DNA from: Gryllotalpicola ginsengisoli DSM 22003
GTDB taxonomy: Bacteria > Actinomycetota > Actinomycetes > Actinomycetales > Microbacteriaceae
Assembly: GCF_000419445.1 (NCBI RefSeq)
Contig: NZ_AULK01000007.1
Span: forward strand, 19,515 to 83,514
DNA length: 64,000 bases
Direction: 5' to 3'
Below are positions 8,299-16,109 of this stretch, piece after piece (positions within the stretch are counted from its first letter, which is position 1; each line of letters starts with the position of its first letter). A program made the translations under genes and the position numbers. The notes beneath the pieces were generated by a model. That model worked only from the letters and a program-made list of their open reading frames with translations, did not search any database and was not told the origin of the DNA.

Positions 8299-8369
8299 GG
8301 CCGAATTCAGGAGGAGCTCACCTTGGAGGCGCAATAGCCCTCGAATCCCACGAGCTCCTGAGTTCGGCC
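8299..8369. terminator. Long imperfect inverted repeat between convergent genes
   Basis: Arms at 8299-8319 and 8352-8369 (GGCCGAATTCAGGAG... / ...CTCCTGAGTTCGGCC) flank a 32-nt loop. It lies between the SDR stop and the GT9 stop. It could end both transcripts, although there is no T-run. Confidence 0.5.
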
Positions 8370-8391
8370 GCGGGTCGGCGTCGGCCGGCCC

Positions 8392-9471
8392 CTAGTTGAC
8401 GGGTGCGGCAGCCGCGTGCCCCAGCAACTCCCGCGCATCCGCGAGCACGTCGTCGACCTCGACCTCGGCCACGAACGACACGTCGTGCTCGCAGCGCGGG
8501 CTGGTCCAGCCGACGTGGCTCTGGTCGCGGCCGCACACCGGGCACGTCGTCTGCCACGACACGTGCAGGCGGTGCTCGGCCCGGCTGAGCGGCCCCGCGT
8601 TGATCACGTTGCCGCACCAGTACACCGACACGGTCGGCGTGCCGAGGGCGTGTGCCAGGTGGCGCGGCCCGCTGTCGTTGCCGACGAGCAGGGGGGCGGC
8701 GTCGAGCACGCCGCACAGGGCCGAGAGGTCGAGCTCGCCGGCCAGCGAGCGCACGCGATCGGATGCCGCGGCCCGCACCACCTCGTCGGCGAGCCCCCGC
8801 TCGCTCGCATCCCCGACCACGACCACCTCGGCCCCCTGCTCCGCGAGGGCCCGCGCGACGGCACCGAACTTCTCGGCGGGCCAGCGGCGCCGCGCATCCG
8901 TCGCCCCCGGATGCACCGCGACCGTGACCGGGCCCGCGACCGACGAAGAGGCGGCAGCGCGATCCCCAGCCGTCGCCGCGAGCTCGGGCTCGAGCACGAC
9001 CGGCGCGGCTCCGGCGAGGCCGGCCACCTCGAGTCCACGCAGCATCTCGTGCTGGTAGTACTCGTAGGGCACGGTGCGCTCGAGCCGGGCGGCGTCGGGC
9101 GTGGCCGTGCCGACGGTGTGCCGGGCGCCGAGGCGGAGCAGGAAGGGGTTCGAGTTGCGGCCGCCGCCGTGCAGCTGCACCGCGAGGTCCGGCGGCATGG
9201 CCTGCCAGCGGGCGAAGAACTCCTCCGCGGGCTCCGGCCCCTCGCCGTCGTACACCCCGGGCGTGTGCGGCAGCCGCTCGAGCCGCACCGGGAACGGCAG
9301 TCGGTCGGCCAGCACGTCTCCGGACGGCCCGGACAGCACCGTGATCTCGGCCTCGGGGTAGGCGGCGTGCAGGGCGAACAGCGCCGGCACGGCGAACAGC
9401 ACGTCGCCGAGGCCGCCGCCGCGCAGCACGGCGATGCGGCGGACGTCGGGGAAGGCGGGGAGGATCCTCAT
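8392..9471 (-). CDS. Glycosyltransferase family 9 with Cys/His cluster
   Basis: A 359-aa GT9 protein: LRGGGLGDVLFAVPALFAL at the N-terminus, VAVHPGATDARRRWPAEKF at the domain boundary, and VGNDSGPRHLAHALGTPTVSVYWCG in the donor site. Near the C-terminus a C-x2-C...C-x-H set (CPVCGRDQS...RCEHD) resembles a small zinc-binding loop and is absent from the other two GT9 proteins here. It is divergent from the aldehyde dehydrogenase gene, and the 56-bp gap holds paired GNNT-N16-GGG boxes. It probably transfers a heptose or related sugar. Confidence 0.85.
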   Translation of the reverse strand: MRILPAFPDVRRIAVLRGGGLGDVLFAVPALFALHAAYPEAEITVLSGPSGDVLADRLPFPVRLERLPHTPGVYDGEGPEPAEEFFARWQAMPPDLAVQLHGGGRNSNPFLLRLGARHTVGTATPDAARLERTVPYEYYQHEMLRGLEVAGLAGAAPVVLEPELAATAGDRAAASSSVAGPVTVAVHPGATDARRRWPAEKFGAVARALAEQGAEVVVVGDASERGLADEVVRAAASDRVRSLAGELDLSALCGVLDAAPLLVGNDSGPRHLAHALGTPTVSVYWCGNVINAGPLSRAEHRLHVSWQTTCPVCGRDQSHVGWTSPRCEHDVSFVAEVEVDDVLADARELLGHAAAAPVN

Positions 9472-9480
9472 GAGAAGTTG

Positions 9481-9506
9481 ATCCCCGAGCGGCGTGACTT
9501 CTATGC
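9481..9506 (-). promoter_or_regulatory. Possible SigB/SigF-type promoter, third GT9 gene
   Basis: Minus strand GCAT (9506-9503), 16-nt spacer, GGGGAT (9486-9481), 9 nt to the ATG at 9471. Spacing is identical to the better boxes in the window. The -10 is less canonical. Confidence 0.4.
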
Positions 9507-9517
9507 CGCTTGGGTAC
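9492..9517 (+). promoter_or_regulatory. SigB/SigF-type promoter, aldehyde dehydrogenase
   Basis: GCGT (9492-9495), 16-nt spacer, GGGTAC (9512-9517), 10 nt to the ATG at 9528. The promoter is back-to-back with the GT9 promoter, as in the 1929-1988 gap. Confidence 0.55.
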
Positions 9518-9527
9518 CCGCACCCCC

Positions 9528-10937
9528 ATGGTGACTCTGACCCTGCCCGACACCGAGGCCCGCGACAACGAGACCATCACGATCCTCGACCCGCGCGACG
9601 GCAGCACCGTCGGCACCCTGCCGGTGAGCACCCGCGCCGAGGCCGAGACGGCGCTGCTGGCCGCGCACAGCGCCCAGGCCGCATGGGCGCAGACCCCCGC
9701 CGCCGAGCGCGGCAGCAGGCTGCACGACGCGGCCGAGCGGCTCAGCGCGGTCGCCGACGAGCTCGCCGAACTCAACTCCCGCGAGACCGGCCGACCCGTC
9801 GCCGATGCCCGCGCGGGCATCCAGGCGGGCATCGACACGCTGCACCAGTACGCCGAACTCGGGCCGGTGCACCGCGGCCGAAGCCTCGCCGGCGCCGACC
9901 TCGCCGCCGACTACACCCGCTACGAACCCCGCGGCCTCGCCGTCGTGCTCACCCCGTGGAACGACCCGATCGCCGTCTCCTGCGGCCTGATCGGCGCCGC
10001 CCTCGTCACCGGCAACACGGTCGTGCACAAGCCCAGCGAGCGCTGCCCCCACCTCGGCCTGCGCTTCGGTGAGGCGCTCGCCGACGCGTTCCCCGCCGAC
10101 GTGTTCCGCACCGTGACCGGCGGCGCCTCGCTCGGCAGCGTGCTCGTCGGCGACCCGCTCGTCGACGTCGTCGCGCACGTCGGATCGTCCGCGTCGGGCC
10201 ACGCCATCGCCCGGCTCGCCGCCCAGCACGGCGCCCACGTGGTGCGCGAGAACGGCGGCAACGACCCGCTGATCGTCGACGCGGGCGTCGACCCCAAGTG
10301 GGCGGCCCAGCAGGCGGCGCTCGGCGCATTCGCCAACACGGGCCAGATCTGCACCTCGGTGGAGCGCATCTACGTGCACCGCGAGGTGGCCAACGCGTTC
10401 CTCGCGCACCTCGTGGCCGAGGCATCCGATCTCACCGGATCGCCCGGCTTCGGCCCGCTCGTCGACGAGCGGATGCGCGCCCACGTGCACGCCCACGTCA
10501 CCGACGCCGTCGCGCACGGCGCGACGCTGCTCGTCGGCGGCGAACCCGACCCGGCGCCCGGCTCGCGCTACCCGGCCACGGTGCTCACCGACTGCACGCC
10601 CGCCATGGCGGTCATGCGCGAGGAGACCTTCGGCCCGGTAGCTCCCGTGCAGGTGGCCGACGACTTCGAGGCGGCGCTCGAGGCGGCGTGCGACGACCGC
10701 TACGGGCTCGCCGCGACCGTGCTCACGCCGTCCATCGCGCACGCGCAGCAGGCGATCGCCCGGCTCAAGGTCGGCACGGTCAAGGTCAACGAGGTGTTCG
10801 GCGGGGCGCCCGGCGGCTCGGCGCAGCCGCGCGGCGAGAGCGGCAGCGGCTTCGGCTACGGCCCCGAGCTGCTCGACGAGTTCAGCCTGGCCAAGGTCGT
10901 GCACCTCGCCTCGCCCGGCACCGCCCAGGAGGACTGA
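9528..10937 (+). CDS. NAD(P)-dependent aldehyde dehydrogenase
   Basis: A 469-aa ALDH-superfamily enzyme. The catalytic Cys is in NTGQICTSVERIYV, the general-base Glu in RENGGNDPLIV (usually ELGGK), and NAD contacts in LTPWNDP and HKPSE. ALDHs oxidise aldehydes to acids. The substrate here is unknown, but it lies in the glycan cluster and is followed after 1 nt by the HldE fusion gene, so it is co-transcribed. The ATG at 9528 is preferred over an upstream TTG at 9510 because the -10 box would lie on that TTG. Confidence 0.85.
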   Translation: MVTLTLPDTEARDNETITILDPRDGSTVGTLPVSTRAEAETALLAAHSAQAAWAQTPAAERGSRLHDAAERLSAVADELAELNSRETGRPVADARAGIQAGIDTLHQYAELGPVHRGRSLAGADLAADYTRYEPRGLAVVLTPWNDPIAVSCGLIGAALVTGNTVVHKPSERCPHLGLRFGEALADAFPADVFRTVTGGASLGSVLVGDPLVDVVAHVGSSASGHAIARLAAQHGAHVVRENGGNDPLIVDAGVDPKWAAQQAALGAFANTGQICTSVERIYVHREVANAFLAHLVAEASDLTGSPGFGPLVDERMRAHVHAHVTDAVAHGATLLVGGEPDPAPGSRYPATVLTDCTPAMAVMREETFGPVAPVQVADDFEAALEAACDDRYGLAATVLTPSIAHAQQAIARLKVGTVKVNEVFGGAPGGSAQPRGESGSGFGYGPELLDEFSLAKVVHLASPGTAQED

Positions 10938-10938
10938 C

Positions 10939-13251
10939 ATGGTCGACATCGCCACGCTGCTGCGCCGCATCACCGAGGCCGCCCCCGAGATCGTCGTCGT
11001 CGGCGACCTGCTGCTCGACGACTGGTGGCAGGGCGGCTCGGGCCGGCTCGGCCGCGAGGCGCCGGTGCCGGTCGTCGACGCGCACGAGCACCATTTCGCG
11101 CCCGGGGGAGCGGCGAACGCGGCCGCGAACCTCGCCGCCCTCGGCGCGCGCGTGCGCGTGGTCGGGGCGGTGGGCACGGATGCCTCGGGCGACCGCCTGC
11201 TCGCCCAGCTCTCCGACCTCGGGGTGGACACCTCGGCCGTGGTCCGCTCGCCGGCCGTCACCACCCCGTGCAAGACCCGCATCGTCGCCCGCGACAGCGT
11301 CGTGGCCCGCGTCGACGAGGGCACCGGTGCCGAGGTGCCCGCCGAGGTGCGTGAGCAGCTCGTGCGCTCGGTGCGCGAGAGCATCGGCGGGGGAGCGGCG
11401 CAGCTGATCTGCGACTACGGCCTCGGCGCCGCGGCCGCCGCCCGCGACGAGCTCGCCCGCGCGCCGCGCCCGGCCCTGCGGGTGGTCGACGCGCACGAGG
11501 TCGCTGCGTGGGCCGACCTCGAGCCCGACGTGGTCACCCCGAACCGCCAGGAGGCCGCCGCGCTTCTCGGCGCCGACGCCGCGGAGCCGGGCTCGGAGTG
11601 GGTGCAGCGGAGCGCGGAGCGGCTGCTCGAGGCATCCGCCGCCCGGCTCGCCGTCGCCGTCACGCTCGACCGCGACGGCAGCGTCACCGTGCGCCGCGAC
11701 GGCGCCCCCGCGCACCGCACCCACGCCGGGCCGGCCAGCGAGCAGAACGCGTCCGGCGCCGGCGACACCTACGCGGCCGCGCTCACCGCCGCCCTCGCCG
11801 CGGGCTGCGCCGTCGAGGACGCCGCCGAGCTCGGCCAGCTCGCCGCCGACGTCGTGGTGCGCGCCGCCGGCACCTCCCTGTGCCGCCCCGACGAACTGCT
11901 CGTCGCCGCCCGCGGCGTGTTCGACCGCGAGGTGCTCGCCGACATCGTCGCCGCGCACCAGCGGCTCGGGCACCGCGTCGTGCTCACCAACGGGGTCTTC
12001 GACGTGCTGCACCGCGGGCACGCGGCCTCCCTCGCCGAGGCGAAGTCGCACGGCGACGTGCTCGTCGTGGCGCTGAATGCCGACGCATCCGTGCGCCGCC
12101 TGAAAGGCCCCGAGCGGCCCATCAACGAGCAGGCCGACCGTGCGGCCGTGATCGCCGCGCTCGGCGTCGTCGATCTGGTCACGATCTTCGAGGAGGACAC
12201 CCCCGCGGACCTGATCGAGCGGCTGCGGCCCGACGTGTACGTCAAGGGTGGCGACTACTCCGAGCAGATGCTCGCCGAGGCGCGCATTGTGCGCTCGTAC
12301 GGCGGCGAGGTGCACATCCTCGGCTACGTGCCTGAGCACTCGACGACCGACGTGGTGACCCGCATCCGCCGCCGGCCGCGCACCCGGCGGCCCGCCGCCC
12401 GGTGGGCGTCGGCCGAGCCGCCCGCCGCGCCGCGCCTCGACGTGCTGATCCCCACCAGCGAGCGGCCCGCCGAGCTCGCCGTGACGCTCGCGGGCCTCGC
12501 CGCGCAGGACGACCCGCCGTTCCGCGTCGTGATCGGCGACCAGAGTGAGCGGATGCCCGACTGGGAGCACCCCGCCGCGCAGGCGATGATCCGGGTGCTG
12601 CGCGCCCAGGGCCGCGCGGTCGAGCTGCTGCGCACCCTGCCGCGTCGCGGCGTGGCGGAGCACCGGGAGCGGTTGCTGCAGCACTCGGTGCGCACCGCTC
12701 CCGAGGTCGAGGACGTGCTGTTCCTCGACGACGACGTGTGGCTCGAGCCGGGCCAGCTGGCGACCCTCGTCGCCGCCCGGCGCGAGCTTGACGCCGGCTT
12801 CGTCGGCGCCGCCGTGCAGGGGCTCAGCTACCTCGACGACGACCGGCCGCACGAGCTCGAGGCGTTCGAGCGGTGGGACGGGCCGGTGCAGCCCGAGGCC
12901 GTCGCCCCCGAGACGCCGGAGTTCGAGCGCTGGCGGCTGCACAACGCCGCGAACCTCACCCGGCTCGCCGGGCGCCTGCAGCTCGCCGACGACGAGTGGG
13001 TCGCCTACAAGGTGGCCTGGGTCGGCGGCTGCGTGCTGTACGACCGGGCGGAGCTGCTCGAGGCGGGCGGCTTCGACTTCTGGAGCGAGCTGCCGCCGGA
13101 GCACTCGGGCGAAGACGTCGTGGCGCAGTGGCGGGTGATGCGCCGCCGCGGCGGGGCCGGCATCGTGCCCTCGGGCGCCGTGCACCTGGAGTCTCCGACG
13201 ACGGTCGTCGACCGCACCGTCGACGCGAAGGACCGCATCGCGGTCCAGTAG
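10939..13251 (+). CDS. hldE: Trifunctional HldE-like kinase/nucleotidyltransferase fused to a GT2-like domain
   Basis: A 770-aa fusion. Residues 1-320 are a PfkB heptose-7-phosphate kinase (GGAANAAANLAALG; ASGAGDTYAAAL). Residues about 335-475 are an HldE C-terminal type nucleotidyltransferase with TNGVFDVLHRGH (H358-x-G-H361), VKGGDYS and a closing TTDVVTRIR. Residues about 495-770 are a glycosyltransferase-like domain (LDVLIPTSERP; FLDDDVWLEPG around residue 597; VGGCVLYDRAELLEAGGFD). HldE makes heptose-1,7-bisphosphate and, after GmhB, ADP-heptose. Fusion to a transferase could couple donor synthesis to transfer. The third domain's sugar is unknown. Separate lengths match the three families, so this is a true fusion in one frame. 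Confidence 0.88.
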   Translation: MVDIATLLRRITEAAPEIVVVGDLLLDDWWQGGSGRLGREAPVPVVDAHEHHFAPGGAANAAANLAALGARVRVVGAVGTDASGDRLLAQLSDLGVDTSAVVRSPAVTTPCKTRIVARDSVVARVDEGTGAEVPAEVREQLVRSVRESIGGGAAQLICDYGLGAAAAARDELARAPRPALRVVDAHEVAAWADLEPDVVTPNRQEAAALLGADAAEPGSEWVQRSAERLLEASAARLAVAVTLDRDGSVTVRRDGAPAHRTHAGPASEQNASGAGDTYAAALTAALAAGCAVEDAAELGQLAADVVVRAAGTSLCRPDELLVAARGVFDREVLADIVAAHQRLGHRVVLTNGVFDVLHRGHAASLAEAKSHGDVLVVALNADASVRRLKGPERPINEQADRAAVIAALGVVDLVTIFEEDTPADLIERLRPDVYVKGGDYSEQMLAEARIVRSYGGEVHILGYVPEHSTTDVVTRIRRRPRTRRPAARWASAEPPAAPRLDVLIPTSERPAELAVTLAGLAAQDDPPFRVVIGDQSERMPDWEHPAAQAMIRVLRAQGRAVELLRTLPRRGVAEHRERLLQHSVRTAPEVEDVLFLDDDVWLEPGQLATLVAARRELDAGFVGAAVQGLSYLDDDRPHELEAFERWDGPVQPEAVAPETPEFERWRLHNAANLTRLAGRLQLADDEWVAYKVAWVGGCVLYDRAELLEAGGFDFWSELPPEHSGEDVVAQWRVMRRRGGAGIVPSGAVHLESPTTVVDRTVDAKDRIAVQ

Positions 13252-13272
13252 GCGATCGGATGCGTGGCCGCT

Positions 13273-13476
13273 GGTCTCCATTCGCCCGCTGCGCGGCCGA
13301 GTCGACCGGCGGCCGGCCCATCCCGCCGGGCGCAAACGTCACGATCGGGCATAGCCCGCGCGCAGGACTTGCGCCCGATCGTGACGTCTACGCCCTGGCG
13401 GCCGGCCCACCTCGCCGGTCGACTCACGCGCAGCGCGCCCCGCCGGTCGACTCACGCGCAGCGTGAATGGAGACCG
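13273..13476. repeat. Family-A palindromic element, MITE-like with nested inverted repeat
   Basis: Eleven-base terminal inverted repeats GGTCTCCATTC (13273-13283) and GAATGGAGACC (13466-13476) bound a 204-bp region. Inside, GAGTCGACCGG / CCGGTCGACTC half-units surround a second perfect inverted repeat with 15-nt arms (13336-13350 and 13373-13387, ACGTCACGATCGGGC). No ORF of its own is convincing. The flanks recur at 13958, 53300, 57331 and 60852. Confidence 0.7.
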
Positions 13477-13479
13477 CAG

Positions 13480-13896
13480 TCAGCTGCGCTCGAACCGCTC
13501 CGAGTACACCTCGTCGGCTTCGTCGATCACCTGCTCGGCCAGCCGCGCGAGCGGCCGCGGCCGGGCGATGAGCGGCTCGCAGTCGGGCCCGCGCCCCACC
13601 ACCTCGCCGGTGAGCACCCACGCGTACCGGTCGCCGTCGCGCCGCAGGTGCGCGTACTGGCAGATCTGCCGCGCCAGCCAGTCGAGCACGGGCCTCGACC
13701 ACCACGGCTCCGGGTCGAGCGGATTGGTCGACAGCCCCGGCAGCTCCAGGCCGCTCTCCTGGTCGACGCTCTGCTCGTGCGCATCCTGCTCCGGGCCCTT
13801 CGAGTAGCGCAGGAACGTCGGCTCGCTCGAGCGCTCGACGAGCTCGCGCACCTCCTCGAGCGAGGTCAACACGGGCAGAGGCGACGAGTCGGGCAT
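13480..13896 (-). CDS. DUF6098-like small protein
   Basis: A 138-aa soluble protein with LRYSKGPEQDA, VDQESGLELPGLSTNPLDPEPWW, the RPVLDWLARQICQYAHL helix and the VLTGEVVGRGPDCEPL motif. This is the arrangement I recall for the actinobacterial DUF6098 family, which has no known function. The ATG at 13896 is chosen over an upstream in-frame ATG at 13929 because GGGTAC lies 9 nt before it. The stop abuts the family-A repeat on the other side. Confidence 0.75.
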   Translation of the reverse strand: MPDSSPLPVLTSLEEVRELVERSSEPTFLRYSKGPEQDAHEQSVDQESGLELPGLSTNPLDPEPWWSRPVLDWLARQICQYAHLRRDGDRYAWVLTGEVVGRGPDCEPLIARPRPLARLAEQVIDEADEVYSERFERS

Positions 13897-13905
13897 GGCG
13901 ATGGA

Positions 13906-13931
13906 GTACCCGTCGCCAGGCAATGGCATCC
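13906..13931 (-). promoter_or_regulatory. SigB/SigF-type promoter, DUF6098-like gene
   Basis: Minus strand GGAT (13931-13928), 16-nt spacer, GGGTAC (13911-13906), 9 nt to the ATG at 13896. The geometry is the same as in the other boxes of this class. Confidence 0.55.
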
Positions 13932-13957
13932 AGGCATCCGTTTGTCACAGCGTCGCT

Positions 13958-14051
13958 GGTCTCCATTCGCCCGCTTCGCGCGCGAGTCGACCGGCGACGT
14001 CCGTCGAGTCGGCCGGCGAAGTCGCCCGCTTCGCGCGCGAGTCGACCGGCG
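13958..14051. repeat. Family-A palindromic elements, two half-units
   Basis: GGTCTCCATTCGCCCGCTTC begins at 13958, followed by GCGAGTCGACCGGCG. The CGCCCGCTTCGCGCGCGAGTC part recurs about 55 bp later. Stems differ from the other copies while the flanks GGTCTCCATTC and GAGTCGACC are kept. The right-hand GAATGGAGACC end is missing. Confidence 0.65.
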
Positions 14052-14152
14052 GGTCCGGGAATATCCGCACGCCCACCGCGTTACCGATCCATGCAAACGT
14101 ATAGACTCGGGCGACCGCCCCCAGTGCGGCACGCAGCAGGAAAGGACCCACC

Positions 14153-15334
14153 GTGCAGTTCGGCATCTTCTCGGTCAGCGACATCACGCGCGACCCCACC
14201 ACCGGCGTGACGCCCAGCGAGAGCGAGCGCATCGACGCCATCGTCAAGATCGCGCAGAAGACCGAAGAGGTCGGCATGGACGTCTTCGCCATCGGCGAGC
14301 ACCACAACCCGCCGTTCTTCTCCTCCTCGCCCACGACGCTGCTGGCCTACATCGCCGCCACGACCGAGCGGCTGCTGCTGACCACGTCGACCACGCTGAT
14401 CACCACCAACGACCCGGTGCGCATCGCCGAGGAGTACGCGATGCTGCAGCACCTGGCCAAGGGCCGCATGGACCTGATGCTCGGCCGCGGCAACACCGGC
14501 CCCGTCTACCCGTGGTTCGGGCAGGACATCCGCCAGTCGCTGCCGCTCGCGCTCGAGAACTACAACCTGCTGCACCGCCTCTGGCGCGAGGACGTCGTCG
14601 ACTGGGAGGGCCACTTCCGCACCCCGCTGCAGGGCTTCACCTCGACGCCGCGCCCGCTCGACGACGTGCCGCCGTTCGTCTGGCACGGTTCGATCCGCAC
14701 CCCCGAGATCGCCGAGCAGGCCGCCTACTACGGCGACGGATTCTTCGCCAACAACATCTTCTGGCCGAAGGAGCACTACCAGCGCCTGATCGCCTTCTAC
14801 CGCCAGCGCTTCGAGCACTACGGCCACGGCTCGCAGAAGGAGGCGATCGTCGGCCTCGGCGGCCAGGCGTACATCGCCAAGAACTCGCAGGACGCCAAGC
14901 GCGAGTTCCGCCCCTACTTCAACGAGGCGCCGGTCTACGGCCACGGCCCGTCGATGGAGGACTTCACCGAGATGACGCCGCTCACCGTCGGCAGCCCGCA
15001 GGAGGTCATCGACCGCACCCTCGAGTTCCGCGAGTGGGCCGGCGACTACCAGCGCCAGTTGTTCCTGATGGACCACGCCGGCCTGCCGCTCGCGACCGTG
15101 CTGAAGCAGCTCGACCTGCTCGGCGAAGAGGTCATCCCCGTGCTGCGCAAGGAGACCGAGGCGCGCCGCGACCCCGAGACCGCCCCGGCGCCCACCCACG
15201 AGCGCCTCGTGAAGGCCAAGTACGGCGAGGCCGCCCCGCGCCAGGTGCGCCCGAACGCGAACCGCGGCGACAATGTCACCGGCACCTCCCCCTACCAGGA
15301 CACCGAGCAGGAGCCCGCGTTCCCGGCGCTGTAA
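14153..15334 (+). CDS. Luciferase-like FMN-dependent monooxygenase (CE1758 type)
   Basis: A 393-aa LLM-class flavin enzyme beginning at GTG, with AGGAAAGGA upstream. Visible landmarks are FAIGEHHNPPFFSSSP, TTERLLLTTSTTLITTNDPVR and LMLGRGNTGPVYPWFG. The following gene is an NADPH:FMN-reductase-like protein, the usual partner supplying reduced flavin. The pair matches the corynebacterial CE1758/CE1759 families. The physiological substrate is unknown. A TATAGACT -10-like box lies near 14099. Confidence 0.88.
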   Translation: MQFGIFSVSDITRDPTTGVTPSESERIDAIVKIAQKTEEVGMDVFAIGEHHNPPFFSSSPTTLLAYIAATTERLLLTTSTTLITTNDPVRIAEEYAMLQHLAKGRMDLMLGRGNTGPVYPWFGQDIRQSLPLALENYNLLHRLWREDVVDWEGHFRTPLQGFTSTPRPLDDVPPFVWHGSIRTPEIAEQAAYYGDGFFANNIFWPKEHYQRLIAFYRQRFEHYGHGSQKEAIVGLGGQAYIAKNSQDAKREFRPYFNEAPVYGHGPSMEDFTEMTPLTVGSPQEVIDRTLEFREWAGDYQRQLFLMDHAGLPLATVLKQLDLLGEEVIPVLRKETEARRDPETAPAPTHERLVKAKYGEAAPRQVRPNANRGDNVTGTSPYQDTEQEPAFPAL

Positions 15335-15368
15335 GACGCCGCGAGACGCCGCAAGAGGAGAACCAGAC

Positions 15369-16088
15369 ATGACGGATGCATCGCGCGAGCCCGCCTCGCC
15401 CGACCAGGGCTCGACCTACCGCCTGGTCGTCGTCAACGCCGGCATCAGCGACCCCTCGTCGACGAAGCTGCTCGCCGACCGCGTCGCGCAGCGCGTCGGT
15501 GCGGTCGCGGGCGAGCACGGCCACCGGGTGGCGGTGACCGTGCTCGACCTGCGCGAGCTGCTGCCCGAGATGTCGCAGGCCGTGTCCTCGCAGCTGTTCG
15601 GCCCGAAGTTCACCGCCGCCATCGAGGCGCTGCGCCAGGCCGACGGCATCGTGGCGAGCGCGCCCGTGTACAAGGCCGGCCCCTCGGGCCTGTTCGACAC
15701 CTTCTTCCAGGTGCTCGACAACGACCTGCTGATCGGCAAGCCGGTCGTGCTCGCCGCGACCGCCGGCACCGCCCGGCACGCCCTCGTCGTCGACGAGCAG
15801 ATGCGCTCGATGTTCGCCTTCCTGCGCACCCTGGTCGTGCCCACCTCGCTCTTCGCCTCGACCGAGGACTGGCAGGACCGCTCGCTCGGCAGCCGCATCG
15901 ACCGCGCCGCGCTCGAGCTGGTGCTGCTGATGGAGAGCGGCTTCGAGAAGAAGCTGCGCGGCGACGGATGGTCGAGCTATCAGCACGAGTTCGGATCGGC
16001 CGGCGGCACCGAGCTCGGCATCGACCTCGGCAGCGACCTGATGAAGCTCGCCACCGGCGGCGCCCTGCCCCCGCGCAAGAAGGGCTGA
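15369..16088 (+). CDS. FMN reductase (CE1759 type)
   Basis: A 239-aa flavodoxin-like reductase: VVVNAGISDPSSTKLLADRVA (phosphate-binding loop), IVASAPVYKAGPSGLFDTFFQVL (flavin-contact segment), LAATAGTARHALVVDEQMRSMFAFL. It should deliver FMNH2 to the LLM monooxygenase 34 nt upstream. AGGAG precedes the ATG, so the pair forms one transcript. The protein continues about 40 residues beyond the core, ending in a Lys-rich tail. Confidence 0.88.
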   Translation: MTDASREPASPDQGSTYRLVVVNAGISDPSSTKLLADRVAQRVGAVAGEHGHRVAVTVLDLRELLPEMSQAVSSQLFGPKFTAAIEALRQADGIVASAPVYKAGPSGLFDTFFQVLDNDLLIGKPVVLAATAGTARHALVVDEQMRSMFAFLRTLVVPTSLFASTEDWQDRSLGSRIDRAALELVLLMESGFEKKLRGDGWSSYQHEFGSAGGTELGIDLGSDLMKLATGGALPPRKKG

Positions 16089-16109
16089 CCGCCCGGCGAG
16101 AATGGGGCG

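Noticed and set aside
10882..13335. Minus-strand 817-codon open frame opposite hldE fusion
   Set aside because: Same GC-driven shadow effect; no family features, and the plus strand holds three recognisable domains.
13264..15372. Plus-strand 702-codon frame spanning repeats and the LLM gene
   Set aside because: It reads the monooxygenase gene in the wrong frame and passes through palindromic repeats; Arg/His-rich junk composition.
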